NCBI GenBank assembly: GCA_963965975.1
Contig: OZ014422.1
Coordinates: forward strand, 5,479,155 to 5,543,154
Source: Xestospongia bergquistia
Taxonomy: Eukaryota; Porifera; Demospongiae; Haplosclerida; Petrosiidae
Direction: 5' to 3'
Length of the DNA stretch: 64,000 nt
Every line of letters starts with the position of its first letter. The stretch's first letter is position 1. Shown in pieces: positions 37,331-50,600 of this stretch. The notes below the pieces were generated by a model that ran no database searches, was not told where the DNA came from, and saw only the letters and a list, made by a program, of their open reading frames with translations. The position numbers and the translations under genes are program-made.

Positions 37331-37577
37331 TAAAGCATTACAAACAGAAGCTTTAGAAGCTGAACACATGTCCATGATGTCTCATGAACCTCTCTCAAAA
37401 TCTATTACTTTATATAGTTTAATAGATACATTACAAGTTAATGGTACACTATGTATACCAGATCATAGTGTATGTCAATGTATTATAGAAAGAATACTAG
37501 CTAGATTATGGCATCCTAGTAGAGAAGAGTTATTGTGTAGACAGTCAGTAGAACAATGGCAGAAACAACTTCATTAA
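37331..37577 (+). pseudogene. TADA1: Duplicated last exon of TADA1 (first extra copy)
   Basis: 247 bases, as long as the TADA1 exon at 31217-31463, with the same acceptor TTTAG, an open frame, stop codon and AATAAA. Amino-acid changes are few (Ile to Leu in NGTLC, Thr to Ser in DHSVC). No TADA1 exons 1-2 accompany it, so it is an orphan exon unless the real TADA1 transcript splices to it over copy 1. Confidence 0.85.
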
Positions 37578-37660
37578 TAAATTCTGTAATCTTGTAATGT
37601 TGAATCATTTCAGTTAACATGACAACTTATTTAAATATCAGTAACAACCATCTTTTGCGG

Positions 37661-37675
37661 TGACTGGGTGTGGCT
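37661..37675 (+). promoter_or_regulatory. Conserved promoter block, copy 2
   Basis: TGACTGGGTGTGGCT, 74 bases before the start codon of copy 2; same element as in copies 1, 3 and 4. Confidence 0.4.
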
Positions 37676-38312
37676 AACTAATAATCGTCTGCGAGCCTTG
37701 AGATCATACTGACCATTCTTTTTCGATTCTTTTTCTTGTTCTGTCGAAATGGGTCAGCAGCAGATCAAGCAAGATCAGCCTGCTAATGTAAGTTCTCTAC
37801 ATACATTGTATCAGCTGTTGCTATCTTAGGGACTGATTCAAAGTTAAGAACTTGAGTTTTCAGTGTTACTAGCTAAATTTCATTGTCAGGGTTGTTGTAG
37901 AAATTGTAAATACCACAACCAGTACTTTGCTGTGTATAGTTAATGTTTAAGATTAGGGAGTGGAAATCAGTATTGTCATAATATACACCAATATATTAAC
38001 TTCTATATCCTGTGATAGGTATTTACAATACTGTAATACAAATGGGAGGGGCTGGATAGACAAGATAACAATCCTTTGTAGTTATTTATTCTCTCGAGCT
38101 CCTATTTAACATTAAGTGACTACTGATGTGTAGTCTAAATGTGTTTATCATATATAATATTAGTTTATGACTTCATTTATAACTTTATATCATAGTTATT
38201 AGTTCTATATCATTATAGACTGATGATCATTATGTTGTTAAGAAGAATATTACATATCAAGTACCTACTACTACACAGTAAGTACCAGTATATATAAGAT
38301 GACTAATGAGAT

Positions 38313-38326
38313 GTTACTATAGTAAC
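38313..38326. promoter_or_regulatory. Perfect 14-bp palindrome, X-box-like (copy 2, intron 2)
   Basis: GTTACTATAGTAAC, same position as in copy 1. Confidence 0.4.
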
Positions 38327-38915
38327 AATATGTATCATACTTGTATAGAGAGTATTAATAGAGTGTTCCAGTTAGAAATATTAATAATATGTAATGATGT
38401 AGTACTTAGTACATGTTGTATACTGCAGTATAACAGACAAAGTATATACCATCTACTATATCCTCTATAATGTATTATATGATGACTGATATTATCTTGT
38501 ATTGTCAGACTATCAGTGTCTCTGCCATTTATTAATGAACCCATTCTTCTCTCTGTGGGAGATAGAGTATTTATACCAGTAGGGTTTTGGAACTATACAA
38601 CTGGAATTGTTGATAAATGGGAAGGAGCTCCTTGGTTATTATCTAATATACCAGAACTTGGTATCACTGGTACAGTGAGATGGCTAGGAACATTACCTCC
38701 TGTTGGTGACAGTCAATATTTTGCTGGAATAGAAACAGTGAGTATATATACATGTATTGGTAATGTTCACTGACTAAGTCTCATATCACTAGTAGTTTGA
38801 GTTTGATGTTATATGTTGTAATTTTAATCAGTTTTAGTTTTAAAGATTATCTCACATGTAGTAATAAGTAATAACTGATGTATGTTTGAATGTTGAGATC
38901 ACATAATATAATGTT

Positions 38916-39469
38916 AGATTGGGAAACTTTCGTGTTACAAAAGTTTCATGTAAAAAATTAACATGTTAAAAAAATTTCGGACACAAGAGGCGTGTACGAA
39001 AATTTATTAATTCCTAAATTTGCAACATGTAACACATTGAACAAGAGTATGATTATTTTATTCATGTATATAATTTGAAAAAAGAAATGCAAGGCAGCAG
39101 TAACATCATGATGACTAGCATATTTACCAACTTTAGCTCGTATGCCTGAACTTTACAGCTGATAAGGTCCACATTTTCTGGACACACTTTAATTTCATGG
39201 CCTTCCTAGCTTTATCATTTGCTCGAGCAATTGCCTGTGGCTGTATGGAGGATGATAAAACCTTTTGGATAATCTGTAAGTTTCAGATATCTCAAAAGAG
39301 CTATCTTAGTTGTATCTATACTCTCTACACTTCAAACACTTCCTACACTACCACATAACATGTGGACTACATATCATAAATATTTCAATGTATAATAATT
39401 TTAGTGTAATTAATTTTCTTACATTGTCCAACATTCAAACTTTTTTTAACAACGAAACTTTCCCGATCT
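38916..39469. mobile_element. Non-autonomous TIR element (MITE-like), copy 2 intron 3
   Basis: About 554 bp, inserted relative to copies 1 and 5, where the flanks (AATGTTA and TATATACAAATTAAG) meet directly. The ends are inverted repeats of about 22 bases: AGATTGGGAAACTTTCGTG at the left, and the right end reads AGATCGGGAAAGTTTCGTTG on the other strand. A short duplicated flank is suggested (ATGTTA left, ATGATA right) but not exact. No transposase frame was found. A stretch on the minus strand around 39120-39270 stays open for about 45 codons but matches nothing I know. Confidence 0.8.
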
Positions 39470-42400
39470 ATGATATATACAAATTAAGAATGATATTTTA
39501 AGTCTGGACTTAAAGATTATTTACCTAATAGATTTATTTAATTAACAATGACATTTTATATACAACGCAAGTTATAATTGAGTAATTAAAGCAGGTATTA
39601 AGTCACTTCTATTGATATCTCTACAAATTAATATCCTCTTTATTGGATGTTAATAATTTAACTGTATCATTAACAAATGATAAACTCATTTAAATGTTAT
39701 AATGTACTAGATCATTGTAATAACAATGATATCTCCTAGGTGACCAGATATATGTATAGTAATTAATATAGAGTGTAAAACTTTATATCATAATTTCCTC
39801 TGTTATCTTTTTACAGGATGCTGAAATTGCTAGAGATAATGAGTACCCTAGTGGTTTCTATGGTGATGTTTCTTGTTTTACTTGTCCTAAAGGACATGGA
39901 TTTTTTCTTCCTGTGGAGTGTATTGTCTGTTACTCTAAAAATCTAAAAGAGACACCAACACCAGCTTATCCTATGAATGCCAGACCACATGGTATTGCAT
40001 TGGTTGTTGTAAAGGAAAATCATAGTGATGGTCGTCCTTACAAAGGAGGACAAGCTAATTCTTCAATGTTAACAAGTATTTTCCAGTACTTACAATATTC
40101 AGTTCAACACCACACTAATGTTACTAGTACACAAATGATACAACTAGTGGAAGAGATAGCTAGTATGGATCACACAGCTTATGACAGCTTTGTCTGTTGT
40201 ATATTTGGTGATGGACGTAATGACCACTATATGTATTGTAATGATCATTGTTTTGTTAATATTTATGAACTAGTAGACAAAGTACAGCAATGTCCTACAC
40301 TTCAAGGAAAACCAAAACTATTTTTCATTGACATTAATCGAAATCAACATAAACAAGCTCCTCCACCTACTTCATACAAGATTGGATCAGATACATTCAT
40401 ATTGTGGTCAACTCAAAGAGGACAAAGAATCGGCACCATTAACAGTGGGAGTTTTCTTACATTAGCTTTAGAGAATGTCTTCAAATTCGAATCCAAATAC
40501 ACTGATCTCCTGTCAATGGCAATAATTGAAGTATCTACTGTTATCAGTATGATTCCTCCATTTGTTTATGACAACAAGATGGTTGGATTTTGTAGTCAAG
40601 TTGAATCTCAATTAAAATATAAAGTTTTCTTTTTTAATGAAGATGAAGTACCTGGTAAGTATACTACACTATTTGTTATCTCATTATATGATCACTGATT
40701 GTTTTATAGATTATTCTGGTTTACTGGATCATGCCCTCAATGAAGGTTATGTCATTGTTAAGTGGACCAAACTCACTCTCTGTGGTCCTCCTGGATCTGG
40801 AAAATCATCCATTATAAAGCTCCTGCTCAATGAACCTCCACCTCATACTCATGACAGTACACCAGTGACTGTAGCACCTGAAGTAAGAAAGGTAGACATC
40901 ACTAGTATAACAGCATTAGGTGATCGGTCTATTCAATGTTGGAATAAAGTAGATTATGAGTCTCTTAAAGGAATGGTCGCTCAAACAATGAAAGTAGGAT
41001 TGAAGACTAGAACAATGATTACAGAAGAAGAAATTGAAATACATGAAGATGATGTTGATCAAGATGTCAATGATGAAGATATTCATGTTACCTCTACAGT
41101 TACCACACCTACCAAAGAAAGTTCTCAGCCAAACAAAACACTTCTGTCATCTCCATCAACACAGGAGGTAGTTCAACTTTTACCTATTGTACAGAAGTCT
41201 CCTGCTCTATATGAAACACACTGGATCTACTGTGTAGATTCAGGTGGTCAGGCTGCATTTATAGATATTGCTCCAGCATTATTACATTATAATCCAGTCA
41301 ATATTCTCACACTCAAGCTAAATGAAAAGCTTAAAGACAAACCCAAGTTCTTTTTCAGTGTCAAAGGAGAGTGTATTGGTCAACCAGTTGAACGACAGAT
41401 CACACATCTACAACTCCTTGAAGCATCATGTCGTTCATTAGCATCTGTTAATCCACCTGATTTACGTAACATTTACATCAACCTTTCCCATAAAGAGCCT
41501 CACTTTATAGTACTGGGTACATATTTGGATAAGATTGATGAGTGTAGTGGTGAGTCATTGGATGATAAAAATGCCATTCTCTGGTCAACTTTGGAGAGAT
41601 TTAGTGAGATGATAGTAAGTTATCGTCAATGTGGTGAAATGATGATCTTTCCAATCAATGCTATTGCTCGAGGTGAAGAGGAGATTAAAATGGCTGATTT
41701 GATTCGTCGTAAGATATGTCTTACATAGAGGCAGAAATCCCAGCTCGATGGTTTTTGTTCCAACTAGACTTAGACCAACTCCAGAAGACCTCTCAAACAA
41801 AGATTATTAGCAAGTCTGAATGTTTAAGAATTGGTGAGGCTCTCAAGATGGTTCCTCAAGACGTAGAGGCAGCCTTGATGTACTATCATGATCTTACCAT
41901 CTTCCTGTACTTTCCTCAAGTCCTTCCCCATGTTGTATTTTTACATCCACAACCATTATTTGATAAGCTATCAGAGTTAATCAGTATCTCTTTTGCTGAT
42001 GCTGTGGATCATTTAGAAGATAAAGGTATCAATATTCCACCAGGTGCTCATAAACAACTCAAAACTGAAGGAATCTTTCAAGGAGAGTTACTGACATCAG
42101 TCTTGTCTCAAGGATTCTCTCCAGAGTTCTCATCAGATGATTTTCTTAAATTAATGGAGAATGTATTTATCATTGCTGCTTTACCTCAAGAAGGGAAGTA
42201 TTTTATCCCTTGTGTTCTACCGACAACTACTCTCTCTGAGTCATTGAAGTGTATTTTTAGTATGAACACAGACCCTCTTGTTCTAACATGGGGTATGTGT
42301 CCTCTACCTCAAGGACTATTTCCTGCATTAGTTGTCAATCTCCTCCGTCTAAAATGTTCCATCAAGTTTGATCTCCAACCTTCAATACCAAGTAGCAATC

Positions 42401-43578
42401 TACAATATCGTAATGCTATTCGTCTAACATGTACTGGTCTGGGAGGTGCAGTTCTATTAGTAGATGCTATTTACTGGTTAGAGATATATTACTCTGGTCC
42501 TGCAGAGAAATGCTATATTATTCGAAAATCGATCAAAGAAGGAATTGATGCTGTTGTCAAGAAATTTCGATATAAACCAATTCTTTCAATACCTCAAGAG
42601 AACTTTCATTGCACAATACATAAAACAACTGATCATCTTTGTTGTCCAAATGATACAATGAAGAAAGTGACATGTTGTGATGATGGTGCTTCTGTAGGTG
42701 ATATTAACCCATTACGTCAAGGTGTCTGGCTAAAAGAAATGGTCACTGATAGTCCTATTACTGATCAAGGTTAGTGAGTATATAATATAAGTATTGAGTA
42801 TTATAAAGTTATTAATTATAATACTTGTATCAGATGTAATGTTGTATATATATAACCTCAGACTATCTAGTACTGATATAAGGTTACTATAAGTACTTTA
42901 TAAATACTATAACAATTACTATATACTAGACTCTGTTATATATATTACTTCCTTATATGGTATTATTGGTTTGTTAATGAAGTAGACAGCTATACATGAC
43001 AACAATTTATTTCTGTGTGCTATTATGTTAAATACCAGGTTAATTGAATATATAAATGTTTATTGAATGACTTCACAGTTTCCATTTAAACAGGGTCTAT
43101 CAAAATTGTCACTTGTATATAATTAATACTGATGACACACCCACAGTTGTTAGTGGTCTCAACTAGTTTTGTCTATACATGTATACCAATAGTATAGTTA
43201 TACTTGTTTATATAATACAGTTCATTTTATTATATTATTATTAATATATCCTTTTATTTAATTTCCATATTAGGTAATATAGCTGAAGGAGATATATATG
43301 TATCTACTTTATCAGATCAAGTTTTGGATCAGCAACCTTCCATTCTAGAAATAACTACACATGCTAGAACTGCAGAGTGGAATCGATTGGGTGTGCAACT
43401 AGGACTGAATGATGTGGATTTAGCTGGATGTCATGACTGCACCAGGATGTATCAGTTATGGATACAGGAGAATGCTGATAATGCAACGAGGAGGAATTTA
43501 ATATCTGCTTTAATAGCTATTAGACAGAAAGATGTAGTACAAAAGTACAAAGATTATCTGAAAACAGTTTCTAAGTGA

Positions 43579-44216
43579 ATCTAAGGAATTTTCCAAAATA
43601 CCTCTACAATAATGATTTTGTCTGATGGCAAACCTTTTCCCTTTAGACTAGACCTTTTAAATTTTCTTATACAGTACCTTTAATTTGACTACTTTATTTA
43701 CCATTTGAGTAATGTCTTTACTTTTTATATTGTTTATTTGACTGATCAAATTGTGTCTTTCTCTTTTAAAGTTGATTATTCTGAATATCAATGTAAGAAT
43801 TTTTATCTTATATTAAATATTTGACTTAGCTTTGAATGTTTGTTCATTTATTATCTATAGTACATGTATTGTTTTGTATTGTTTATTATAGTGAACTATT
43901 TGATTTGACTAATTGTCCCCTTTCTTTGTAATATTGATTACTTTTATAATTGTGTGATTATTTTTGCAACAAAAATTTAACTATTATCATTGAATGTTCA
44001 TGAAAAGTACTATATCATTATTATCATGTAGACAGATGATACCTTTAATACTATGAACTTAGTGTAGAATGTTATCTACTATTATAATTTTGTCAATAAC
44101 CACATTTTGTCTTGTCTCCAAGTTTCTTTGACAGATTCATCTATCCATTTCCTATTCATTATGTATCCATTCTTCCACATTATTCATCCATTTGTTCTCT
44201 TTATATGTCCATTTAG
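43579..44216. other. 3' flank of copy 2 and unit 2/3 junction
   Basis: AT-rich, no coding content; near-copy of 36691-37330. The junction to TADA1-derived sequence is at about 44136. Confidence 0.65.
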
Positions 44217-44463
44217 TAAAGCATTACAGACAGAAGCTTTAGAAGCTGAACACATGTCCATGATGTCTCATGAACCTCTCTCAAAATCTATTACTTTATA
44301 TAGTTTAATAGATACATTACAAGTTAATGGTACAATATGTATACCAGATCATACTGTATGTCAATGTATTATAGAAAGAATACTAGCTAGATTATGGCAT
44401 CCTAGTAGAAAAGAGTTATTGTGTAGACAGTCAGTAGAACAATGGCAGAAACAACTTCATTAA
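44217..44463 (+). pseudogene. TADA1: Duplicated last exon of TADA1 (second extra copy)
   Basis: 247 bases, open frame, acceptor, stop codon and AATAAA all kept; one clear amino-acid change is Glu to Lys in HPSRKELL. As with the copy at 37331, no upstream TADA1 exons accompany it. Confidence 0.85.
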
Positions 44464-44546
44464 TAAATTCTGTAATCTTGTAATGTTGAAACATTTCAGT
44501 TAACATGATAACTTATTTAAATATCAGTAACAACCATCTTTTGCGG

Positions 44547-44561
44547 TGACTGGGTGTGGCT
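44547..44561 (+). promoter_or_regulatory. Conserved promoter block, copy 3
   Basis: TGACTGGGTGTGGCT, 99 bases before the start codon. From here to the start codon copies 3 and 4 share a sequence different from that of copies 1 and 2. Confidence 0.4.
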
Positions 44562-44645
44562 CACTTTAATATCGACCTTTTGCTTCGACTCTTGTCTTCA
44601 TACTGACCATTCTTTTGATTCTTTATCTTATTATAGTATGTTGAA

Positions 44646-47600
44646 ATGGGTCAGCGACAGAGCAAGCAAGATCAACCTGCTAATGTAAGTTTTCTATATA
44701 TAGTGTATCAGTTAGTGCTATCCTATGAAGAAGATATGACTAACTGATTCAAAGTTGAGAACTTGAGTTAGTCAGTGTTACTAGCTAAGTTTCATTGTCA
44801 GGACTGTTGTAAATATTGTAAATGCTGTAACTCAGCTGAACGTAGATTTATAAGCAGCCACAACCCAACTCAAATTTATATTAAATCCTATAATTTCTTT
44901 ATACAACTCTTACCATAGTACAGTAGCTATTAGTACAGTAGGTAATTTACTGTATATAGTTATTGTATTAGGAAGTGGAAATCAGTATTATCATGATATA
45001 TATAACAAAATATTAACATTCTGTCATACACTCTTTGTCTATCCATATATATTATCTGTTTAATTTGAGAATAACCATTAACTAAACGTTATAACTCGTA
45101 GTCATTCTCAATATGAATAGGATATAATATCTGTAGTTTGCCCATAGAAGTGGGAGGGGTTGAGTAGATAATTCCTATGTAGTCCTTCATTTTAACATTA
45201 AGTAACTACTGATATATAGTCTAAATATGTTTATTATAGATAATATTAGTTTATGACTTCATCTATAACTTTATATCATAGTTATTAGTTCTATATCATT
45301 ATAGACTGATGATCATTATGTTGTTAAGAAGAATATTACATATGAAGTACCTACTACTACACAGTAAGTACCAGTATATATAATGAGATGTTACTATAGT
45401 AACAATATGTATCATCCTTGTATAGAGAGTATTAATAGAGTGTTCTAATTAGAAATATTAATAGTAATGTAGTACTTAGTACATGTTGTATACTGCAGTA
45501 TAACATACAAAGTATATACCATCTACTATATCCTCTAAAATGTATTATATGATGACTGATATTATCTTGTATTGTCAGACTATCAGTGTCTCTGCCATTC
45601 ATTGATGAACACATCCTTCTCTCTGTGGGAGATAGAGTATTTATACCAGTAGAGTTTTGGAAATATGTAACTGGATATGTTAATAAATGGGAAGGAGCTC
45701 TTTGGTTATTACCTAAAGTTGATATCACTGGTACAGTGAGATGGCTAGGAACATTACCTCCTGTTGGTGACGATCAATATTTTGCTGGAATAGAAACAGT
45801 GAGTATATATACATGTATTGGTAATGTTCACTGACTAAGTCTCATATCACTAGTAGTTTGAGTTTGATGTTATATGTTGTAATTTTAATCAGTTTTAGTT
45901 TTAAAGATTATCTCACATGTAGTAATAAGTAATAACTGATGTGTGTTTGAATGTTCAGATCACATAATATAATGTTAGATTGGGAAACTTTCGTGTTACA
46001 AAAGTTTCATGTAAAAATTAACATGTTAAAAAAATTTTGGACACAAGAGGCGTGTACGAAAATTTATTAATTCCTAAATTTGCAACATGTAACACATCAA
46101 ACAAGTGTATGGTATAGATTATTTTATTCATGTATATAATTCAAAAAAAGAAATGCAAGGCAGCAGTAACATCATGATGACTAGCGTATTTACCAACTTT
46201 AGCTCGTATGCCTGAACTTTACAGCTGATAAGGTCCACATTTTCTGGACACACTAATTTCATGGCCTTCCTAGCTTTATCATTTGCCCGAGCAATTGCCT
46301 GTGGCTGTATGGAGGATGATAGAACCTTTTGGATAATCCGTAAGTTTCAGATATCTCAAAAGAGCTATCTTAGTTATATCTATACTCTCTACACTTCAAA
46401 CACTTCCTACACTACCACATAACATGTGGACTACATATCATAAATATTTCAATGTATAATAATTTTAGTGTAATTAATTTTCTTACATTGTCCAACATTC
46501 TAACTTTTTTTAACAACGAAACTTTCCCAATCTACGATATATACAAATTAAGAATGATATTTCAAGTCTGGACTTAAAGATTATTTACCTAATAGATTTA
46601 TTTTATTAACAATGACATTTTATATACATAAGTTATAATTGAGTAATTAAAAGTAGATATTAAGTCACTTCTATTAATATCTCTACAAATTAATATCCTC
46701 TTTATTAGATGTTAATAATTCAACTATATCATTAACAAATAACAAACTCATTTAAATGTTATAATGTACTAGATCATTGTAATAACAATGATATCTCCTA
46801 AGTGATCATATATATGTATAGTAATTAATATAGAGTGTAAAACTTTATATCATAATTTCCTCTGTTATCTTTTAACAGGATGCTCAAGTTGCTACTGATA
46901 ATAAGTACCCTAGTGGTTGCTATGGTGATGTTTCTTGTTTTACTTGTCCTAAAGGACATGGAGTTTTTCTTCCTGTGGAGTGTGTTGTCCGTTACTCTAA
47001 AAATCTAAAAGAGACACCAACACCAGCTTATCCTATGAATGCCAGACCACATGGTATTGCATTGGTTGTTGTACATGAAAATAGCTCTGATGGTCATCCA
47101 TACATAGGAGGACAAGCTAATTCTTCAAAGTTTACAAGTATTTTCCAGTACTTACAATATTCAGTTCAACACCACACTGATGTTACTAGTGCACAAATGA
47201 TACAACTAGTGGAAGAGATAGCTAGTATGGATCACACAGCTTATGACAGTTTTGTCTGTTATATATTTAGTGGTGGACTTAATGACCATTATATGCAATG
47301 TAATGATCGTTGTCATGTCAATATCTATGAACTAGTAGACAAAATACAGCAGTGTCCTACACTTCAAGGAAAACCAAAACTATTTTTCATTGACATTAAT
47401 CGACGTCATGATAAACAAGCTCCTCCACCTACTCCATACAAGATTGGATCAGATACACTCATATTGTGGTCAACTCAAAGAGGGAAAAAAGTTGGCACCA
47501 ATAGCAGTGGGAGTGTGCTTACATTAGCTTTAGAGGATGTCTTCAAATTCAAATCCAAATACACTGACCTCTTGTCAATGGTAACAATTGAAGTACCTGA

Positions 47601-50600
47601 TATAATCAATATGACTCCTCCAAAACTATCCAAAACAACAGGAATGATTTCAGGAAGATGTAGTCAAGTTGAGTCTCAATTAAAATATAAAGTTTTCTTT
47701 TTTAATGAAGATGAAGTACCTGGTAAGTATACTACACTATTTGTTATCTCATTATATGATCACTGATTGTTTTATAGATTATTCTGGTTTACTGGATCAT
47801 GCCCTCAATGAAGGTTATGTCATTGTTAAGTGGACCAAACTCACTCTCTGTGGCCCTCCTGGATCTGGAAAGTCATCTGTTATAAAGCTCCTACTCAATG
47901 AACCTCCACCTCACACTCATGACAGTACACCAGTGACTACAGCACCTGAAGTAAGAAAGGTAGACATCACTAGTATGACAACATTAGGTGATCGGTCTAT
48001 TCAATGTTGGAATAAAGTAGATTATGAGTCTCTTAAAGGAATGGTCGCTCAAACAATGAAAGTAGGATTGAAGACTAGAACAATGATTACAGAAGAAGAA
48101 ATTGAAATACTTGAAGATGATGTTGATCAAGATGTCAATGATGAAGATATTCATGTTACCTCTACAGTTACCACACCAACCAAAGAAAGTTCTCAGCCAA
48201 ACAAAACACCTATGTCATCTCCATCAACACAGGAGGTAGTTCAACTCTTACCTATTGTACAGAAGTCTCCTGCTCTATATGAAACACACTGGATCTACTG
48301 TGTAGATTCAGGTGGTCAGGCTGCATTTATAGATATTGCTCCAGCATTATTACATTATAATCCAGTCAATATTCTCACACTCAAGCTAAATGAAAAGCTT
48401 AAAGACAAACCCAAGTTCTTTTTCAGTGTCAAAGGAGAACGTATTGGTCAACCAGTTGAACGACAGATCACACATCTACAACTCCTTGAAGCATCATGTC
48501 GTTCATTAGCATCTGTTAATCCACCTGATTTACGTAACATTTACATCAATCTTTCCCATAAAGAGCCTCACTTTATAATACTGGGTACATATTTAGATAA
48601 GATTGATGAGTGTAGTGGTGAGTCATTGGATGATAAAAATGGCATTCTCTGGTCAACTTTGGAGAGATTTAGTGAGATGATAGTAAGTTATCGTCAATCT
48701 GGTGAGATGATGATCTTTCCAATCAATGCTATTGCTCGAGGTGAAGAGGAGATTAAAATGGCTGATTTGATTCGTCGTAAGATATGTCAGTCTTACATAG
48801 AGGCAGAAATCCCAGCTCGATGGTTTTTATTCCAACTAGACTTAGACCAACTCCAGAAGACCTCTCAAACAAAGATTATTAGCAAGTCTGAATGTTTAAG
48901 AATTGGTGAGGCTCTCAAGATGATTCCTCAAGACGTAGAGGCCGCCTTGATGTACTATCATGATCTTACCATCTTCCTGTACTTTCCTCAAGTCCTTCCC
49001 CATGTTGTATTTTTACATCCACAACCATTATTTGATAAGCTATCAGAGTTAATCAGTATCTCTTTTGCTGATGCTGTGGATCATTTAGAAGATAAAGGTA
49101 TCAATATTCCACCAGGTGCTCATAAACAACTCAAAACTGAAGGAATCTTTCAAAGAGAGTTACTGACATCAGTCTTGTCTCAAGGATTCTCTCCAGAGTT
49201 CTCATCAGATGATTTTCTTAAATTAATGGAGAATGTATTTATCATTGCTGCTTTACCTCAAGAAGGGAAGTATTTTATCCCTTGTGTTCTACCAACTACA
49301 ACTCTCTTTGAGTCCTTGAAGTGTATTTTTAGTAAGAACACAGACCCTCTTGTTCTGACATGGGGTATGTGTCCTCTACCTCAAGGACTATTTCCTGCAT
49401 TAGTTGTCAATCTCCTCCATCTAAAATGTTCCATCAAGTTTGATCTCCAACCTTCAATACCAAGTAGCAATCTACAATATCGTAATGCTATTCGTCTAAC
49501 ATGTACTGGTCTGGGAGGTGCAGTTCTATTAGTAGATGCTATTTACTGGTTAGAGATATATTACTCTGGTCCTGCAGAGAAATGCTGTATTATTCGAAAA
49601 TCGATCAAAGAAGGAATTGATGCTGTTGTCAAGAAATTTCGATATAAACCAATTCTTTCAATACCTCAAGAGAACTTTCATTGTACAATACATAAAACAA
49701 CTGATCATCTTTGTTGTCCAAATGATACAATGAAGAAAGTGACATGTTGTGATGATGGTGCTTCTGTAGATGATATTAACCCATTACGTCAAGGTGTCTG
49801 GTTAAAAGAAATGGTCACTGATAGTCCTATTACTGATCAAGGTTAGTGAGTATATAATATAAGTATTGAGTATTATAAAGTTATTAATTATAATACTAGT
49901 ATCAGATGTAATGTTGTATATATAGACTATCTAGTACTAATATAATTCTAACCCGCTCTGTCTAAACGACATCAAGCACTCTTCAACAGACTTAGATACT
50001 TCAGTATATATATATATATATATATATTGTATTACATACATGAATTAATAAACTGATATTTACAAACTGTGTCTATTTGATAAGATTGTATATAATAAGA
50101 AATTTACCAATGATTAATTGTAATCATAATTTTATTATACTATCCCTGAGTTAATTATTTTAATATAAGCTATTGAAACTAATCAATGATAATAAATCAT
50201 TTATTTGTTTGGTTATAGGTTTTCTCAATCAAGAAGACAATGACATTCAAGAAGATATTCTAACTCTTAATCAAAGTAAGTTTATGACTGATTGTAGAAC
50301 TTGACCCTGCTTTAACAAAGTGTATGGATCAAAATGACAATGTTATACAATTGAGATATAGTACTGACTGATATAATTAATTTAGCTGAGGTTACTATAA
50401 TGAAACTGGGATTATTAAAACTGATGTTAACCACAACAAAAAATAATCAGCCTTAGTTTTCTTTAAAATCTGTCCACTTACAGTTAGTTATATCATGTAC
50501 ACTTGGTCACCTAATTTTCTGTATATAACTAAAATTATAAATTAATAAATATATCTACATTATTATATTTGAATAATATGTAACTGAATGATTATTGTAA

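Larger units (their letters stand above)
37749..43578 (+). pseudogene. Array copy 2, frameshifted in the GTPase/COR exon
   Basis: Exons 37749-37787, 38219-38277, 38509-38737, 39817-40654, 40710-42769 and 43274-43578 correspond one to one to copy 1, with the same domains and the same Death domain type. In exon 5, after the GTPase (MADLIRRKIC), the stretch ATATGTCTTACATAG at 41714-41728 lacks the four bases found in copies 1, 3 and 4, giving a stop at 41726-41728. The reading frame downstream is otherwise intact to the Death domain, so the loss is recent, or the site is a sequencing or assembly error or an allele. If real, the product would be CAP-Gly-pseudocaspase-GTPase without COR and Death parts, about 740 aa, and the mRNA would probably be subject to decay. 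The caspase His position is Asp (GDG) and the Cys position Asn, as in the other copies. Confidence 0.75.

Noticed and set aside
39120-39270. Open minus-strand stretch inside the TIR element as a transposase remnant
   Set aside because: Only about 45 codons, no DDE motif and no start; kept as a note under the element.
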